Shown: positions 1-9,258, counted from the stretch's first letter. The stretch is 49,330 nt of DNA from Rickettsia typhi (GCA_945907105.1 CAMDSB010000006.1:1-49330); one strand, 5' to 3'. The notes: generated by a model not told the origin, from the sequence alone. Numbers and translations: made by a program.

Positions 1-863
1 TAGAAAAGGTTGGCTACATCGAATTTTTGCGAAATATGGGTCGTATGTTTTCTATCAATCGAATGTTGACTATGGATTCAGTGAAGTCAAGACTAGAGAG
101 AGAGCAATCACTTACTTTTCTAGAGTTTAATTATATGCTTCTTCAAGCATACGATTTTTACCATTTGAACAAAAAATTTAACTGTGAACTACAGCTTGGC
201 GGAAGTGACCAATGGGGTAATATTGTGACTGGAGTCGATTTGATTCGAAAAGTCAGTGGTAATGAGTCCCTGGGGTTGACTACTCCACTTTTGACCACGT
301 CTTCTGGCGTAAAAATGGGTAAATCTGTTAGTGGAGCAGTATGGCTTAATGAAGAGCAATTATCGCCGTACGATTACTATCAATTTTGGCGCAATACGGA
401 GGATAACGATGTATCAAAATTTGCTAGGTTGTATTGTGAGTTTTCCGATCAGGAGTTAATAGAATTTGACCATATGGTTAAGCACAATATAAATGAAGCT
501 AAAAAGACGTTGGCTCATGTTGCCACGAAACTGTGTCATGGAGAAGACAAGGCAAATAAAGCTCAAGAAACGGCAATTAGAGTATTTGAAAAAGGAGAAT
601 TAGGGGGCGACTTGCCTATTATTTTAATTGATAAGGAAAGAATAAAAAGGGGCATAACTTGTTATGATTTATTTTTTGAATCTAACTTGGCTAGTTCGAA
701 AGGTGAGGCAAGGAGATTAATACGTGGTAATGGCGCGAGAATTAATGATCAGCAAGTGCAAGATGAAAATTTAATTATTGATGAAAGCTTTATTAACAAT
801 GGAGTAATCAAGATTTCTTCTGGGAAGAAAAAGCATGTTATAATAAAGATATGTGCTCAGTAA
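1..863 (+). CDS. tyrS: Tyrosyl-tRNA synthetase, C-terminal part (5' end outside window)
   Basis: Charges tRNA-Tyr with tyrosine in the cytoplasm. The reading frame is open from the window edge, so the N-terminal Rossmann half with the HIGH motif lies upstream. Visible parts are the conserved [15 protein letters not shown] region, the substrate-binding GGSDQWGN segment, and the class I signature in the form KMGKS (codons 312-326), typical of bacterial TyrS. A C-terminal S4 RNA-binding domain follows ([18 protein letters not shown]). A TTG at 27 is only an internal codon and not a real start. The gene converges on recO and their 3' ends overlap by 26 bp. Family identity is clear; only the missing 5' end is unknown. 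Confidence 0.95.
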   Translation, partial: EKVGYIEFLRNMGRMFSINRMLTMDSVKSRLEREQSLTFLEFNYMLLQAYDFYHLNKKFNCELQLGGSDQWGNIVTGVDLIRKVSGNESLGLTTPLLTTSSGVKMGKSVSGAVWLNEEQLSPYDYYQFWRNTEDNDVSKFARLYCEFSDQELIEFDHMVKHNINEAKKTLAHVATKLCHGEDKANKAQETAIRVFEKGELGGDLPIILIDKERIKRGITCYDLFFESNLASSKGEARRLIRGNGARINDQQVQDENLIIDESFINNGVIKISSGKKKHVIIKICAQ

Positions 864-1542
864 ACTGTTGTCTAGCTTGAGGTGGTCCTTTGTCCTCTAA
901 TATATAGCGATTTAAAAAATATGAGGTGAGCTTTAACGCATTATTTATCGATGATTTATCCATTGCTTCACCTAGAAGAAATTTAGGTAATATTAAAAGC
1001 TTATCAGAGTAGGGATCGCCGGCACCCTTAGATACTGCGCAGCCAGATTTTGGTGATACGTAATGTAAATCATGAGTAAGTCCGTTTGCAGCACATCTAT
1101 CAAGTTGCAATTTGTACCCAGCTTCAGCAAGAATTTCTATTTCTAATTTTATGTATTCTGCAAAAGAAAATACTTGTTTTAGTGATTCCATGAAAGCTAA
1201 CAAAGCTGGAAACAAATTGTTGTGAGGAGCTCTCTCACAAAAAGCTAGTTTCAATAGACTAGTGATGGAATTGAAAGCATATAACTTAGTTTTATTCATC
1301 AAAAAATGAGAGTTATATGCTTTAATTAACTCCGCTTTAACAGAGCCAATATGTTCGTGTAGACGAGCATTCCAGATAAAATCTACAAGATTCCCTTCAG
1401 CTAAGTTATCTCCTGTTCTTTTAGTATATTGATTTAATACGCCTGAATAAATACCATGATTTTCAGTAAATATTGTTACAATATAACTGCGTTCTTTTAG
1501 TGGGATCTTTGAGATAATGATACCTTGATCGCGAAAATTCAT
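838..1542 (-). CDS. recO: DNA repair protein RecO
   Basis: RecO loads RecA onto SSB-coated single-stranded DNA in the RecFOR gap-repair pathway. The N-terminal OB-fold is recognisable ([20 protein letters not shown], then [12 protein letters not shown]). A helical domain follows, with a C-terminal region holding CAANG and [10 protein letters not shown], where some RecO proteins carry a zinc-binding cluster. The frame stays open to a TTG at 1566, eight codons further up. I prefer the ATG at 1542 because RecO proteins usually begin with this MN.RD motif; neither site has a clear ribosome binding site. The 235-residue length is normal. Its 3' end overlaps the tail of tyrS. Confidence 0.9.
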   Translation of the reverse strand: MNFRDQGIIISKIPLKERSYIVTIFTENHGIYSGVLNQYTKRTGDNLAEGNLVDFIWNARLHEHIGSVKAELIKAYNSHFLMNKTKLYAFNSITSLLKLAFCERAPHNNLFPALLAFMESLKQVFSFAEYIKLEIEILAEAGYKLQLDRCAANGLTHDLHYVSPKSGCAVSKGAGDPYSDKLLILPKFLLGEAMDKSSINNALKLTSYFLNRYILEDKGPPQARQQFTEHISLL

Positions 1543-1630
1543 GTTATAGTAAATGTTATTAATCAAAGAAGTTGATACTATTAGAAATTTGTTATGAAAA
1601 CAATCAAATTGACGTTAAGAGAATAATTAT

Positions 1631-2146
1631 ATGGGATACAAACTTGTTGATTATAAAAACCTATCACCAAACATCCATGAAACAGTTTACTTGGCAGAGG
1701 GAGTAGTAATAGCTGGTGATGTAACAATTCAAGAACACGCCAATATTTGGTTCAATACTGTGATTAGGGGGGATGTAGCCAAAGTTACAATAGGAAAGAA
1801 TACGAATATTCAAGATGGCACAGTAATTCACACCTCGAGATTTGATGGTCCAACGCATATTGGTAGCAATATTACTATTGGTCACATGGCTCTTATACAC
1901 GCATGCAGCATCGAAGATAATGCATTTATTGGTATGCAATCTACGGTAATGGATAAATCTATTGTAGAGGAGTATGGTTTTTTAGGTGCAGGAAGTTTAC
2001 TTTCTCCTGGCAAGATAGTGCGTAAGAATGAATTGTGGGTTGGCAGGCCTGCTAAATTCGTACGGATGGTTACAGATGAAGAGAAGGAGTTTATGAAAGG
2101 TAATCTTCAAAACTATCTTGATTTGGCTAAAGACTACAAAAACTGA
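1631..2146 (+). CDS. Gamma-carbonic anhydrase-like hexapeptide-repeat protein (YrdA/PaaY family)
   Basis: This 171-residue protein is a left-handed beta-helix built of hexapeptide repeats such as VVIAGDVTI, ANIWFNTVIRGDV and THIGSNITIGHMALIH. The trimeric gamma-carbonic anhydrase fold binds zinc or iron through three histidines. Candidates here are the histidine in TVIHTS and the pair in GHMALIH, which sit at the family positions. The C-terminal AGSLLSPGKIVRKNELWVG is also typical. Real carbonic anhydrase activity has not been shown for many members, so 'carbonic anhydrase-like' is safest. It reads away from recO across a short shared upstream region. Confidence 0.88.
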   Translation: MGYKLVDYKNLSPNIHETVYLAEGVVIAGDVTIQEHANIWFNTVIRGDVAKVTIGKNTNIQDGTVIHTSRFDGPTHIGSNITIGHMALIHACSIEDNAFIGMQSTVMDKSIVEEYGFLGAGSLLSPGKIVRKNELWVGRPAKFVRMVTDEEKEFMKGNLQNYLDLAKDYKN

Positions 2147-2332
2147 CAGAGCCTAAAAAGCATTATAGAAATTTCGGCCGCCTCGGAGACAAAATAATTT
2201 ATTTTCTTATACTATATTCTCTATTTCTTAAACAATAAATGGAACAGAACTTTCTTAGAAGAAGGTTATTGAATTCTTTTTTTAAAAAAAGCATTTTAAT
2301 GGCCATGATATAAAATAAATCTATTTGATATG

Positions 2333-2361
2333 TTGACATTTTTTAATTTATCATTTATACA
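2333..2361 (+). promoter_or_regulatory. Sigma-70-type promoter
   Basis: TTGACA (2333-2338) is a perfect -35 box. It is followed by exactly 17 bp and TATACA (2356-2361) as the -10 box. It lies 35 bp upstream of the ATG at 2396, with an AAAGG ribosome binding site in between, so it should drive that gene. Confidence 0.75.
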
Positions 2362-2395
2362 TAATTAAATTTAGTAACACAAAAGGTTAAGAATT

Positions 2396-3052
2396 ATGTT
2401 TGCCCAAATAAAAAATAATTTTGCTATTGCTTATGAGCAACCTTTAGCTTTTTTTAAGGGTTCTGCCTACCAAGCAATGTATAATTGCGTAAAATCCGTA
2501 GCAACTTTTGTTGTTAAAGGTGCAATACATATAGCAAGAGGTGTATATGATATTTCTTGCGATGTAGCCAACGTAGTTATTAATCTTGTTCGATCAACTG
2601 ATGATCAAGATATAGCACCTAAACCTGCTGATGCTCCGGTAAAAACCGAAGCTCAAAACAACCCTGAAGAAGTTGTTGAAAAAAGCAATTTAGCAAAAAT
2701 AGCTGATTTTGTATCAGAGACTTCGAATGAAAAAGATAGTACTTATTTTGGATCACTTAGTAATAATTCAAAAAATTATCCTGCTGCTAAAATTGTAATG
2801 GATGCTATTTCTACAGCGCAATGCATAGGGCAAGATTTTGTAACAGAAGTGCTTAAAATGCCGACAGGAGTTATAAACTCTGGATTAACATCAGCATATT
2901 TAAGTGGTATCCCTGCTTCAATGAAGTATGAAACAACGAACGTAGAGAACGAGTTCTCCCCTGAAGACAGTTTTTCTCTTATAGACCTTGATTGCCATAA
3001 TGAGGCGATTGAAATGGTAGCATTAGGAGAAGTAGCAGCAGAGGCTGCGTAG
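2396..3052 (+). CDS. Hypothetical protein, 218 aa
   Basis: I do not recognise this family. The product has no signal peptide. Its N-terminal third contains a hydrophobic to amphipathic stretch (about residues 30-65, including VATFVVKGAIHIARG). An acidic, proline-containing linker follows (about 72-100), then a second apolar region and an acidic, alanine-rich C-terminus ending in EVAAEAA. A consensus promoter and an AAAGG ribosome binding site precede the ATG, and a stem-loop follows, so it looks like a single, well-expressed gene. Absence of a signal and the modular make-up would be compatible with a membrane-associated or effector-like protein, but this is speculation. Confidence 0.7.
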   Translation: MFAQIKNNFAIAYEQPLAFFKGSAYQAMYNCVKSVATFVVKGAIHIARGVYDISCDVANVVINLVRSTDDQDIAPKPADAPVKTEAQNNPEEVVEKSNLAKIADFVSETSNEKDSTYFGSLSNNSKNYPAAKIVMDAISTAQCIGQDFVTEVLKMPTGVINSGLTSAYLSGIPASMKYETTNVENEFSPEDSFSLIDLDCHNEAIEMVALGEVAAEAA

Positions 3053-3099
3053 AGCTACAGGAACAATCTCTAAATACTTCCACTACTCCTAACACTGAA

Positions 3100-3153
3100 A
3101 ATCCCCTACACTTTAAGAAACTAGAAGACTATTATTTTAGAGTGTAGGGGATT
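3100..3153. terminator. Inverted repeat, terminator-like stem-loop
   Basis: AATCCCCTACACT (3100-3112) is perfectly complementary to AGTGTAGGGGATT (3141-3153), giving a 13-bp stem with a 28-nt loop. It lies between the convergent 218-aa gene and uvrC. There is no long T run after either arm, so the terminator role is inferred from position. Confidence 0.5.
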
Positions 3154-3301
3154 GCGCTATTTTCGCTGGTCTATAAAGTGCCATGGCCTTATATCTAAGA
3201 CGGAATAATATGGGGTGGTGGTGCAAATCATATTAGTGTAATTACATTTACCTAGACCAAAGGATTTATTTTTATTGGAAAAATAACATTACTAACATAA
3301 T

Positions 3302-5119
3302 TTAAGATCTTAAGAAACGATAGATGGTTTTTGCTAGTTCCTCGCTAATACCGTCGACCTTTTTCAGTTGTGCCTCTGTTGCATCAGCTATAGCACTAAA
3401 TGATCCAAAATAATTTAATAAAGCCTTTTTTCTTGCTGATCCAATAACTGGTATCATATCAAGTGAAGAATGTTTAATGGCAGAAGAGCGTTTATTTCTA
3501 TGGTTTTTTATAGCAAAATTATGAACTTCATCGCGCAGAATTTGTAGATATTTCATGGTGGCATTATTTTTATCTAGGGTAAATACATCGTGTCCTGGGA
3601 GATGAAACTGTTCTTTGCCGCTATTTCGGTCGACTCCTTTGGACATACATACAAAAGGTAAGTGGATCTCTAGCTCATTCATTATATTAGAAACAACGCC
3701 CATATGACCTTTGCCACCGTCTATAATCATTAAATCAGGTTTACGTTGTGGTTCTATTTTTAATCTCTTTAACCTTCTTCTTAAAACCTCGCGTAGCATA
3801 GCATAATCATCCCCTCCGAAGTTATTCATAGGTACATCTTTGATATTAAAGAGGCGATATTCTTTTTTCTCGAACCCGTCTGGCCCTGCAACTATCATAG
3901 CACCAACAGGGAACGCTCCTTGAATATGACTATTATCATAAACTTCTATGCGTTGAGGAGGGTTATTTAAGCAGAATAACGATTGTATATCTACAAGGGC
4001 GTGGTGATTTTTAGCTCCCATTAGTAAATGTTTTTGTAATGAAAGCTCAGCATTATACACAGCATTTTCCATAATTTTACTTTTAGGTCCACGTTTTGGA
4101 ATAGAGATTTTTATATCCACATGATGAAGTTGTTTAAGAGCATCGACATAAATGGCTTTATCTTCAAGTTCATGGCTAATTAGTATATCTTTTGGTGGAG
4201 TTTTATTTTGATAGAGCTGCATTAAAAAACTACCTAGAACCTCTTGATCTGCTATTTCACTATCGGTGTGAGAAGGAAAATAAGCTTGATTACCACAAGG
4301 TTGATGGGATCTGTAAAGAAATATTTGTATACAAAATACTCCGTTTTTTGAGGCGAGTGCTATAACATCAGCATCGCGTAGATCATGGGAATCTTGGGAC
4401 TTAAGTTGGACGTAACTGATAGACTTGATTCGATCACGAATCTCTGCAGCTTTTTCGTAATTCAACTCATGGCTAAATTGTTCCATTTTTTTTGAGAGTA
4501 TAGTTTGTAGCACATGGTTTTTACCAGTAAGAAAAGCTTGTACTTCGCTAACCAAGTCATCATATTCTGGTTTGGATATTTTATTAACACAAGGAGCGTA
4601 GCAACGGTTAATTTGATACTGTAAACATGGCCTAGTACGACTAGCAAAATAATTATCGGAACAAGATCTCAGTCTAAAAATTTTCTGTAGCTCTAATATA
4701 GTTGCGTCAACGTGCGCTGGAGAGGCGAATGGGCCAAAAAATTTACCATCTGTAAGATTTTTTCCTCGAAACTTTAGTAGTTGAGGATATTCATGATCAA
4801 GTCTTAGTTTAATATAAGGAAAAGATTTATCATCTTTTAGTAAGATATTGAATTTAGGTTTAAATTTTTTGATTAATTGTCCTTCAAGAAGTAGAGCTGC
4901 AGATTCAGAGTCGGTAACGCTATACTCAATAGAAGCGGCGAGAGAAACCATTACTTTGTTCTTACCCTTCAATTCAAGGGTATATTGGCTTAATCTACTT
5001 TTCAGGTTTTTTGCCTTGCCTATATAAATGATGTTCTCACTAGAGTCAAAAAATCTATATACCCCTGGCAATTCAGGAGCATTAGCTAGATAAGATTTTA
5101 CGAGTTCCGTGCCTTGCAA
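3302..5119 (-). CDS. uvrC: Excinuclease ABC subunit C
   Basis: UvrC makes both incisions around bulky DNA lesions in nucleotide excision repair. The 605-residue protein shows the N-terminal GIY-YIG nuclease (LPGVYRFFDSSENIIYIGKA), the RCYAPC cysteine region, a UVR motif (LNYEKAAEIRDRIKSI) that contacts UvrB, the RNase H-like second nuclease (EVYDNSHIQG) and a C-terminal helix-hairpin-helix pair (MIPVIGSARKKALL...KVDGISEELAKTI). The start must be the TTG at 5119 because an in-frame stop lies two codons upstream and no nearby ATG exists. It begins 6 bp after the yidD stop, so the Tim44-like gene, yidD and uvrC look like one transcript. Confidence 0.95.
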   Translation of the reverse strand: MQGTELVKSYLANAPELPGVYRFFDSSENIIYIGKAKNLKSRLSQYTLELKGKNKVMVSLAASIEYSVTDSESAALLLEGQLIKKFKPKFNILLKDDKSFPYIKLRLDHEYPQLLKFRGKNLTDGKFFGPFASPAHVDATILELQKIFRLRSCSDNYFASRTRPCLQYQINRCYAPCVNKISKPEYDDLVSEVQAFLTGKNHVLQTILSKKMEQFSHELNYEKAAEIRDRIKSISYVQLKSQDSHDLRDADVIALASKNGVFCIQIFLYRSHQPCGNQAYFPSHTDSEIADQEVLGSFLMQLYQNKTPPKDILISHELEDKAIYVDALKQLHHVDIKISIPKRGPKSKIMENAVYNAELSLQKHLLMGAKNHHALVDIQSLFCLNNPPQRIEVYDNSHIQGAFPVGAMIVAGPDGFEKKEYRLFNIKDVPMNNFGGDDYAMLREVLRRRLKRLKIEPQRKPDLMIIDGGKGHMGVVSNIMNELEIHLPFVCMSKGVDRNSGKEQFHLPGHDVFTLDKNNATMKYLQILRDEVHNFAIKNHRNKRSSAIKHSSLDMIPVIGSARKKALLNYFGSFSAIADATEAQLKKVDGISEELAKTIYRFLRS

Positions 5120-5125
5120 GATTTT

Positions 5126-5356
5126 TTATTTATTTCGTTCAACATGTCGTTCAATAGGGTCATAACCACCTCTCGTAAAGGGGTTGCATCGAATTATACG
5201 TTTTATGCTAAGAAACATTCCTTTGATAGCACCATAGTTGTGGATTGCTTCTAGGCAATATACTGAGCAAGTAGGAGAATATTTACAATTTTTCCCCAGC
5301 CATGGAGAGATAAAGTATTGGTAGAATTTTATAACTAAGATCAGTAAGTATTTCAT
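5126..5356 (-). CDS. yidD: Membrane protein insertion efficiency factor YidD
   Basis: This 76-residue protein has the full YidD signature: YQYFISPWLG, CKYSPTCSVYCLEAI and RIIRCNPFTRGGYDPI. The conserved cysteines are in place. The N-terminal amphipathic helix would lie on the inner face of the membrane, where YidD helps YidC insert membrane proteins. In most bacteria the gene sits by rnpA and yidC; here it lies between a Tim44-like gene and uvrC, with a 6-bp gap to uvrC. Confidence 0.93.
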   Translation of the reverse strand: MKYLLILVIKFYQYFISPWLGKNCKYSPTCSVYCLEAIHNYGAIKGMFLSIKRIIRCNPFTRGGYDPIERHVERNK

Positions 5357-5387
5357 TCTTTAATGGTAGCTTTTATAAAAAACTATA

Positions 5388-6053
5388 CTATTGTGGCCTG
5401 TCTATATTCGTCAGATACCATTCGTTGCCAGCAGCAATACTGCTTTTTGTAAAGGTCCATTCTTCGTGTAAGTCTTTTATTTTATTGGTAATATTTTTGC
5501 CAACAAATAAAATTTTGATAAAGATATTATTGCCAAACATATATATTTCTGAGATCTGCAAATCAGGGTTAGTCTTGGCTGTATACTCCCCATAACTTAC
5601 TGATAGGGTTTTGAAATGCTGTATGTAACGCTTATCAACAAGCTGCTCAAGCTCTTTGTCGTCATTTTTGTAAGCTGCATCAACTATCATCCTGAAAGCG
5701 GCTTTTGCGCCTTTAAGAAAATTATGAATATTAAATGAAGGAACACGATTCATTACATCGACCAGGCCTTCTTTAACATCATTGTCGTTCTCAGGAACGA
5801 CCAAACCTCGAAGGTCAATTTTGTTTTTTCTAGCAAATGTGGGTTTCAGAATGTTGGCTTTTATTACTGACTCTGTATTTGTATTGTTTGTCGCGGAGGT
5901 AGTAACATCTTTCATTGCCGTTTTTTCTCCAAAGACGGAAGGATGCTTTGTACCATCTTCGTCTGAAGTAGTTCCAAGAGTTGCGATTAGCTTGTTTATA
6001 ACAAAAAAAGCTATTCCAGCAAAAATAATAAGTTCAATTAATTGCCCAGACAT
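5388..6053 (-). CDS. Tim44/TimA-like domain protein
   Basis: A 221-residue protein with one N-terminal membrane segment (about residues 5-24, LIELIIFAGIAFFVINKLIA). A polar linker follows, and then a C-terminal Tim44-like domain (about 105-221) containing FLKGAKAAFRMIVDAAYKND, LSVSYGEYTA and EEWTFTKS. Mitochondrial Tim44 tethers Hsp70 to the TIM23 import channel. Alphaproteobacterial relatives (TimA) are membrane-anchored and their exact role is poorly known. It is the first gene of a minus-strand set with yidD, which also deals with membrane protein biogenesis. It diverges from the phage portal gene. Confidence 0.85.
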   Translation of the reverse strand: MSGQLIELIIFAGIAFFVINKLIATLGTTSDEDGTKHPSVFGEKTAMKDVTTSATNNTNTESVIKANILKPTFARKNKIDLRGLVVPENDNDVKEGLVDVMNRVPSFNIHNFLKGAKAAFRMIVDAAYKNDDKELEQLVDKRYIQHFKTLSVSYGEYTAKTNPDLQISEIYMFGNNIFIKILFVGKNITNKIKDLHEEWTFTKSSIAAGNEWYLTNIDRPQ

Positions 6054-6202
6054 TTATATATTCTCGTCAATATTTTTATACTCATATTCTATTGGAAAAA
6101 TCATCACTTGGGAAGTCATTTATTATATTGGTGCTTAGTGTGGCTGATCTGCAGTGTTATAAAGCAATCTTGTTGTTAACAAACACTCAAAAGGGGCTAA
6201 TA

Positions 6203-7408
6203 ATGATAAAATCCTATTTTAAGAAAATCTTAGGCACGCAAAGTAAGAAGTCAACTAGTTACTTAGATTTACCATTTTTTAATTATTCCCAAGATGAAAG
6301 AGTGGGAGTGGATTCGTACAAAAATAATGCAATTGTGCATAGGTGGGTCAATCTGATTGCTACTTCAGCAAGTCATATTCCATGGCAAATATTCAGAAAT
6401 AACAATGGTTCAAAAGAATTGCTTAAAAACCATCCTATTCTAGGCTTACTTAAATATCCAAGTCCAGAAAAGTCAGGAGCTGATTTTTTTACAGAAAACT
6501 TATCTAGTTTGCTGCTTTATGGAGATAGTTATTTGTTGGTTTCCTTCGCAAGTAAAACTACTCCGAGTTTTTTATATAATCTTCATCCATCATTAGTTGA
6601 ACAAACTATTTATAATAATCACCTCGTGTCATACGTTTATGGCAATGGGGATAAAAAGCAATCTTTTGGAATTGATCCAGTTACTCGAAAAAGCCGTGTA
6701 CTACATCTTAAAAACTACAACCCGACTGATCAACGTAAAGGGTTATCCTCTTTGGCAGCAGCTGCAAAAGCAATAAATTTACATGCTAAAGTTATGGACT
6801 GGAATAAATCATTGCTAAAAAATGCAACCAGACCGAGCGGGGCTTTGGTATTTCAGGATGGTAATGGTTATTTATCAGATGAGCAGTTTGAAAGATTACA
6901 GCAACAATTTTATTATAATTTTAGTGGTGCATCTAATTCAGGGAAACCTCTTATTCTAGAAGGTGGGTTAAAGTGGCAAGAGACAAGTAATGCTGAGCGG
7001 TTTGAAAAATTTTTGGAATTGAAAGACTCAAGCGCAAGAGACATAGCCGTGGCATTCAATGTGCCTCCACAATTACTTGGAATTAATGGGGATAATACCT
7101 ATAGCAATATGCAAGAAGCAAGGTTGGCTCTATGGGAAGAAAATATTATTCCACTACTCGATAAATACGCTGATGCATTAAGTAGCTGGCTATCTTATTG
7201 GTATAAAGAAGATTTGACTATCGATTTTGATAAAGAATCTATTTCCGTACTTACAGAACGTAGAGAAAATGTATGGGCAAAAATTGCAAGTGCAGATTTT
7301 ATGACGATTAATGAAAAAAGAGCAATCGTTGGATTAACCCCCATTAAAGGTATGGATAAAATTAGTATAAATCTAGCCAGAGAAAGCAATGAAAGAAACA
7401 GTGAATAA
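6203..7408 (+). CDS. Phage portal protein, HK97 family
   Basis: The portal forms the dodecameric ring through which DNA enters a phage head. Family features are AIVHRWVNLIATSASHIPW near the start, NLHPSLVE, HLKNYNPTDQRKGLS, and the strongly conserved IAVAFNVPPQLLGINGDNTYSN followed by EARLALWEENIIPLLD. The open frame extends to 6092, but the ATG at 6203 is chosen: it has an AAGGGG ribosome binding site at 6191-6196 and gives a normal length of 401 residues. The gene overlaps the next ORF by 20 bp. Rickettsiales genomes often keep portal and terminase genes as remnants related to gene transfer agents, which fits here because no capsid, protease or tail genes follow. Confidence 0.9.
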   Translation: MIKSYFKKILGTQSKKSTSYLDLPFFNYSQDERVGVDSYKNNAIVHRWVNLIATSASHIPWQIFRNNNGSKELLKNHPILGLLKYPSPEKSGADFFTENLSSLLLYGDSYLLVSFASKTTPSFLYNLHPSLVEQTIYNNHLVSYVYGNGDKKQSFGIDPVTRKSRVLHLKNYNPTDQRKGLSSLAAAAKAINLHAKVMDWNKSLLKNATRPSGALVFQDGNGYLSDEQFERLQQQFYYNFSGASNSGKPLILEGGLKWQETSNAERFEKFLELKDSSARDIAVAFNVPPQLLGINGDNTYSNMQEARLALWEENIIPLLDKYADALSSWLSYWYKEDLTIDFDKESISVLTERRENVWAKIASADFMTINEKRAIVGLTPIKGMDKISINLARESNERNSE

Positions 7409-7649
7409 ATTATACGGTTTTATAGCAAAACTAGTTTTGATGCTTGAGGATGAGTTAGATGAATTAAAGTCTAACAAATCTAAGAGTGCAATTAATGTTA
7501 AAAAGAATATTACAGACACCCTTAATAAACTTGTGAGCCTGATAATTCAATTAAATAAATTAAGCAAAGATGAGGCGATGAATACCAATACTGATATGAC
7601 TAAGGAAGATAAAGATATCATAGAACGATTCATACATAGGTATAAATAA
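7389..7649 (+). CDS. Small helical protein between portal and terminase
   Basis: An 86-residue charged protein, probably mostly alpha-helical or coiled-coil (LVLMLEDELDELKSNKS, then LNKLVSLIIQLNKLS). The final part is acidic and then basic. It starts inside the portal gene (20-bp overlap) and lies 36 bp before the terminase, so it is translated with the phage module. I do not recognise a family. Its place next to a terminase would fit a small terminase subunit or another DNA-packaging accessory, but no helix-turn-helix is visible, so this is only a guess from context. Confidence 0.65.
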   Translation: MKETVNKLYGFIAKLVLMLEDELDELKSNKSKSAINVKKNITDTLNKLVSLIIQLNKLSKDEAMNTNTDMTKEDKDIIERFIHRYK

Positions 7650-7685
7650 ATTGCTACCTTGTTCAGTTTGAAATGAAAAAATTAT

Positions 7686-9086
7686 ATGACGTGTAATAAA
7701 AAGCTTCTTGATGCAGTCTTGCGTCAGGATTTTAGCAGCTATATTAATAAAGTCTTCCATACTATTAATCCAGGGATAGAGTATCAATCAAATTGGCATA
7801 TAAACCTAATTTCAGACTACCTAGAAAGAGTCAAATCATTAGAAATCAAGAGGCTGATAATCAATATGCCACCAAGGGCGTTAAAGTCTGTTTGTGTCAG
7901 TGTTGCTTGGTCTACCTGGCTATTGGGCCATAATCCAGCAGTTCGCATTATGGCTGCCAGCTACTCCTCAGTACTTAGCGTTAAGCATTCCCTTGATAGT
8001 AGGCTTGTGATTTCTTCAGAATGGTATGGGAGGTTATTTCCAGCTACTAAGCTTAGCAAGAATCATAACCAAAAAAGTAAATTTCTTACATCTGAAAACG
8101 GCTTTAGATTTGCAACAAGTGTAGGGGGTTCTGCAACGGGTGAAGGGGGGGATTTCCTGATTATTGATGACCCGCACAACCCTACGCAAATTAATTCTCA
8201 AAAAGCCAGGAATAAAGTCATTGAATGGTTTGAACAAACTTTTGTAACGAGGTTAAATGACAAAAGCAAAGGCGCTATAGTTCTAGTGATGCAGCGCCTG
8301 CATGAAGACGATTTATCAGCGCATTTGATTTCAAGCGGCGGTTGGGAACTTCTTAAAATACCAGCAATTGCTTCTGAGGATAAGATTTACAATATTGGTA
8401 TAAATAGCTATGAGTATAAAAAGGGACAAACTTTAAATCAAAAAAGAGATCAATTAGCATTCCTTAATAATATCGAACAAGAGGTGGGAGTAAGAAATTT
8501 TGCCGCTCAATTCCTCCAAGATCCATTACCGTCTGGTATTAATTTATTAGCATTAGAGGATATTTTGTATTACGAAGATTTGACTCAAGAATTTGAATAT
8601 TTTGTTTTAAGTTGGGATACAGCAATTAAGGTTTCGGAAAGATCTGATTACAGTGTTGGCACATGTTGGGGAGTATTATCTGGCAAATTTTATCTTGTGT
8701 CTATGGTCAGAAAAAAAATGAGCTACCCAACCCTTAAAAATGAGATTGAAAAGCAAGCGCAGAAATACAAGCCAAGGCATATCATTATAGAGGATAAAGC
8801 TAGTGGTCAGTCACTAATTCAAGATTTATTTCTTGCTGGATATTCAAATATCAAGCCTAGTAAACCTAAGCTTGATAAAGTAACCCGATTTGCGTCGGTA
8901 ATACCTCTTTTTCAAGCTGGTAAAGTATTTTTGCCAAGTAAATCTGCATTTAATCGTGAATTAATTAATGAACTAACTACATTTCCCAATTCCAAAAATG
9001 ATGATATTGTTGATTCAGTGAGTCAATTTCTAAATTTCTGCAAAGAATTATCAGGTAAAACTCCAATGCGTATCAGAATAGTTTAG
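7686..9086 (+). CDS. Phage terminase large subunit
   Basis: The terminase large subunit is the ATP-driven motor and nuclease that packages DNA into phage heads. The 466-residue protein has a Walker A-like motif (NMPPRALKSV), a Walker B (FLIIDDPHN) and a following QRLHEDDLSAHL. The C-terminal RNase H-fold nuclease has its three acidic motifs: LSWDTA, IIEDKASG and KNDDIVDS. This pattern matches the uncharacterised phage terminase C-terminal family (psiM2 ORF9-like). Both halves look intact, so the protein could still be active. In the Rhodobacter gene transfer agent the terminase precedes the portal, whereas here it follows. Confidence 0.9.
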   Translation: MTCNKKLLDAVLRQDFSSYINKVFHTINPGIEYQSNWHINLISDYLERVKSLEIKRLIINMPPRALKSVCVSVAWSTWLLGHNPAVRIMAASYSSVLSVKHSLDSRLVISSEWYGRLFPATKLSKNHNQKSKFLTSENGFRFATSVGGSATGEGGDFLIIDDPHNPTQINSQKARNKVIEWFEQTFVTRLNDKSKGAIVLVMQRLHEDDLSAHLISSGGWELLKIPAIASEDKIYNIGINSYEYKKGQTLNQKRDQLAFLNNIEQEVGVRNFAAQFLQDPLPSGINLLALEDILYYEDLTQEFEYFVLSWDTAIKVSERSDYSVGTCWGVLSGKFYLVSMVRKKMSYPTLKNEIEKQAQKYKPRHIIIEDKASGQSLIQDLFLAGYSNIKPSKPKLDKVTRFASVIPLFQAGKVFLPSKSAFNRELINELTTFPNSKNDDIVDSVSQFLNFCKELSGKTPMRIRIV

Positions 9087-9181
9087 AATGAGCAACTTAT
9101 GATAAGAGCTTAGCCAAATTTTTGACTTGAAAAATTGTTTGTTCGCTGCTATAAACGACTTGCTTTGAGTAAAGCCGTCAG

Positions 9182-9258
9182 GCGCCCTTAGCTCAGCTGG
9201 ATAGAGCAACGGATTTCTAATCCGTAGGTCAGAGGTTCGAATCCTCTAGGGCGCACCA
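9182..9258 (+). tRNA. tRNA-Arg (anticodon TCT)
   Basis: A full cloverleaf of 77 nt is visible. The acceptor arm is GCGCCCT/AGGGCGC, the D arm GCTC/GAGC, and the anticodon stem ACGGA/TCCGT with loop TTTCTAA giving anticodon TCT (reads AGA). The T arm is AGAGG-TTCGAAT-CCTCT. The discriminator A is followed by an encoded CCA. It sits just after the terminase gene, a common neighbourhood for integration sites, although I see no 3'-end duplication nearby. Confidence 0.97.

Noticed and set aside
1664..1939. 91-codon minus-strand ORF inside the carbonic-anhydrase-like gene
   Set aside because: Complete overlap with a well-recognised hexapeptide-repeat protein; composition is not coding-like.
9182..9258. 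Phage attachment site at the tRNA-Arg 3' end
   Set aside because: No duplicated tRNA 3' segment and no integrase gene could be seen in the window, so I only mention it as a possibility.
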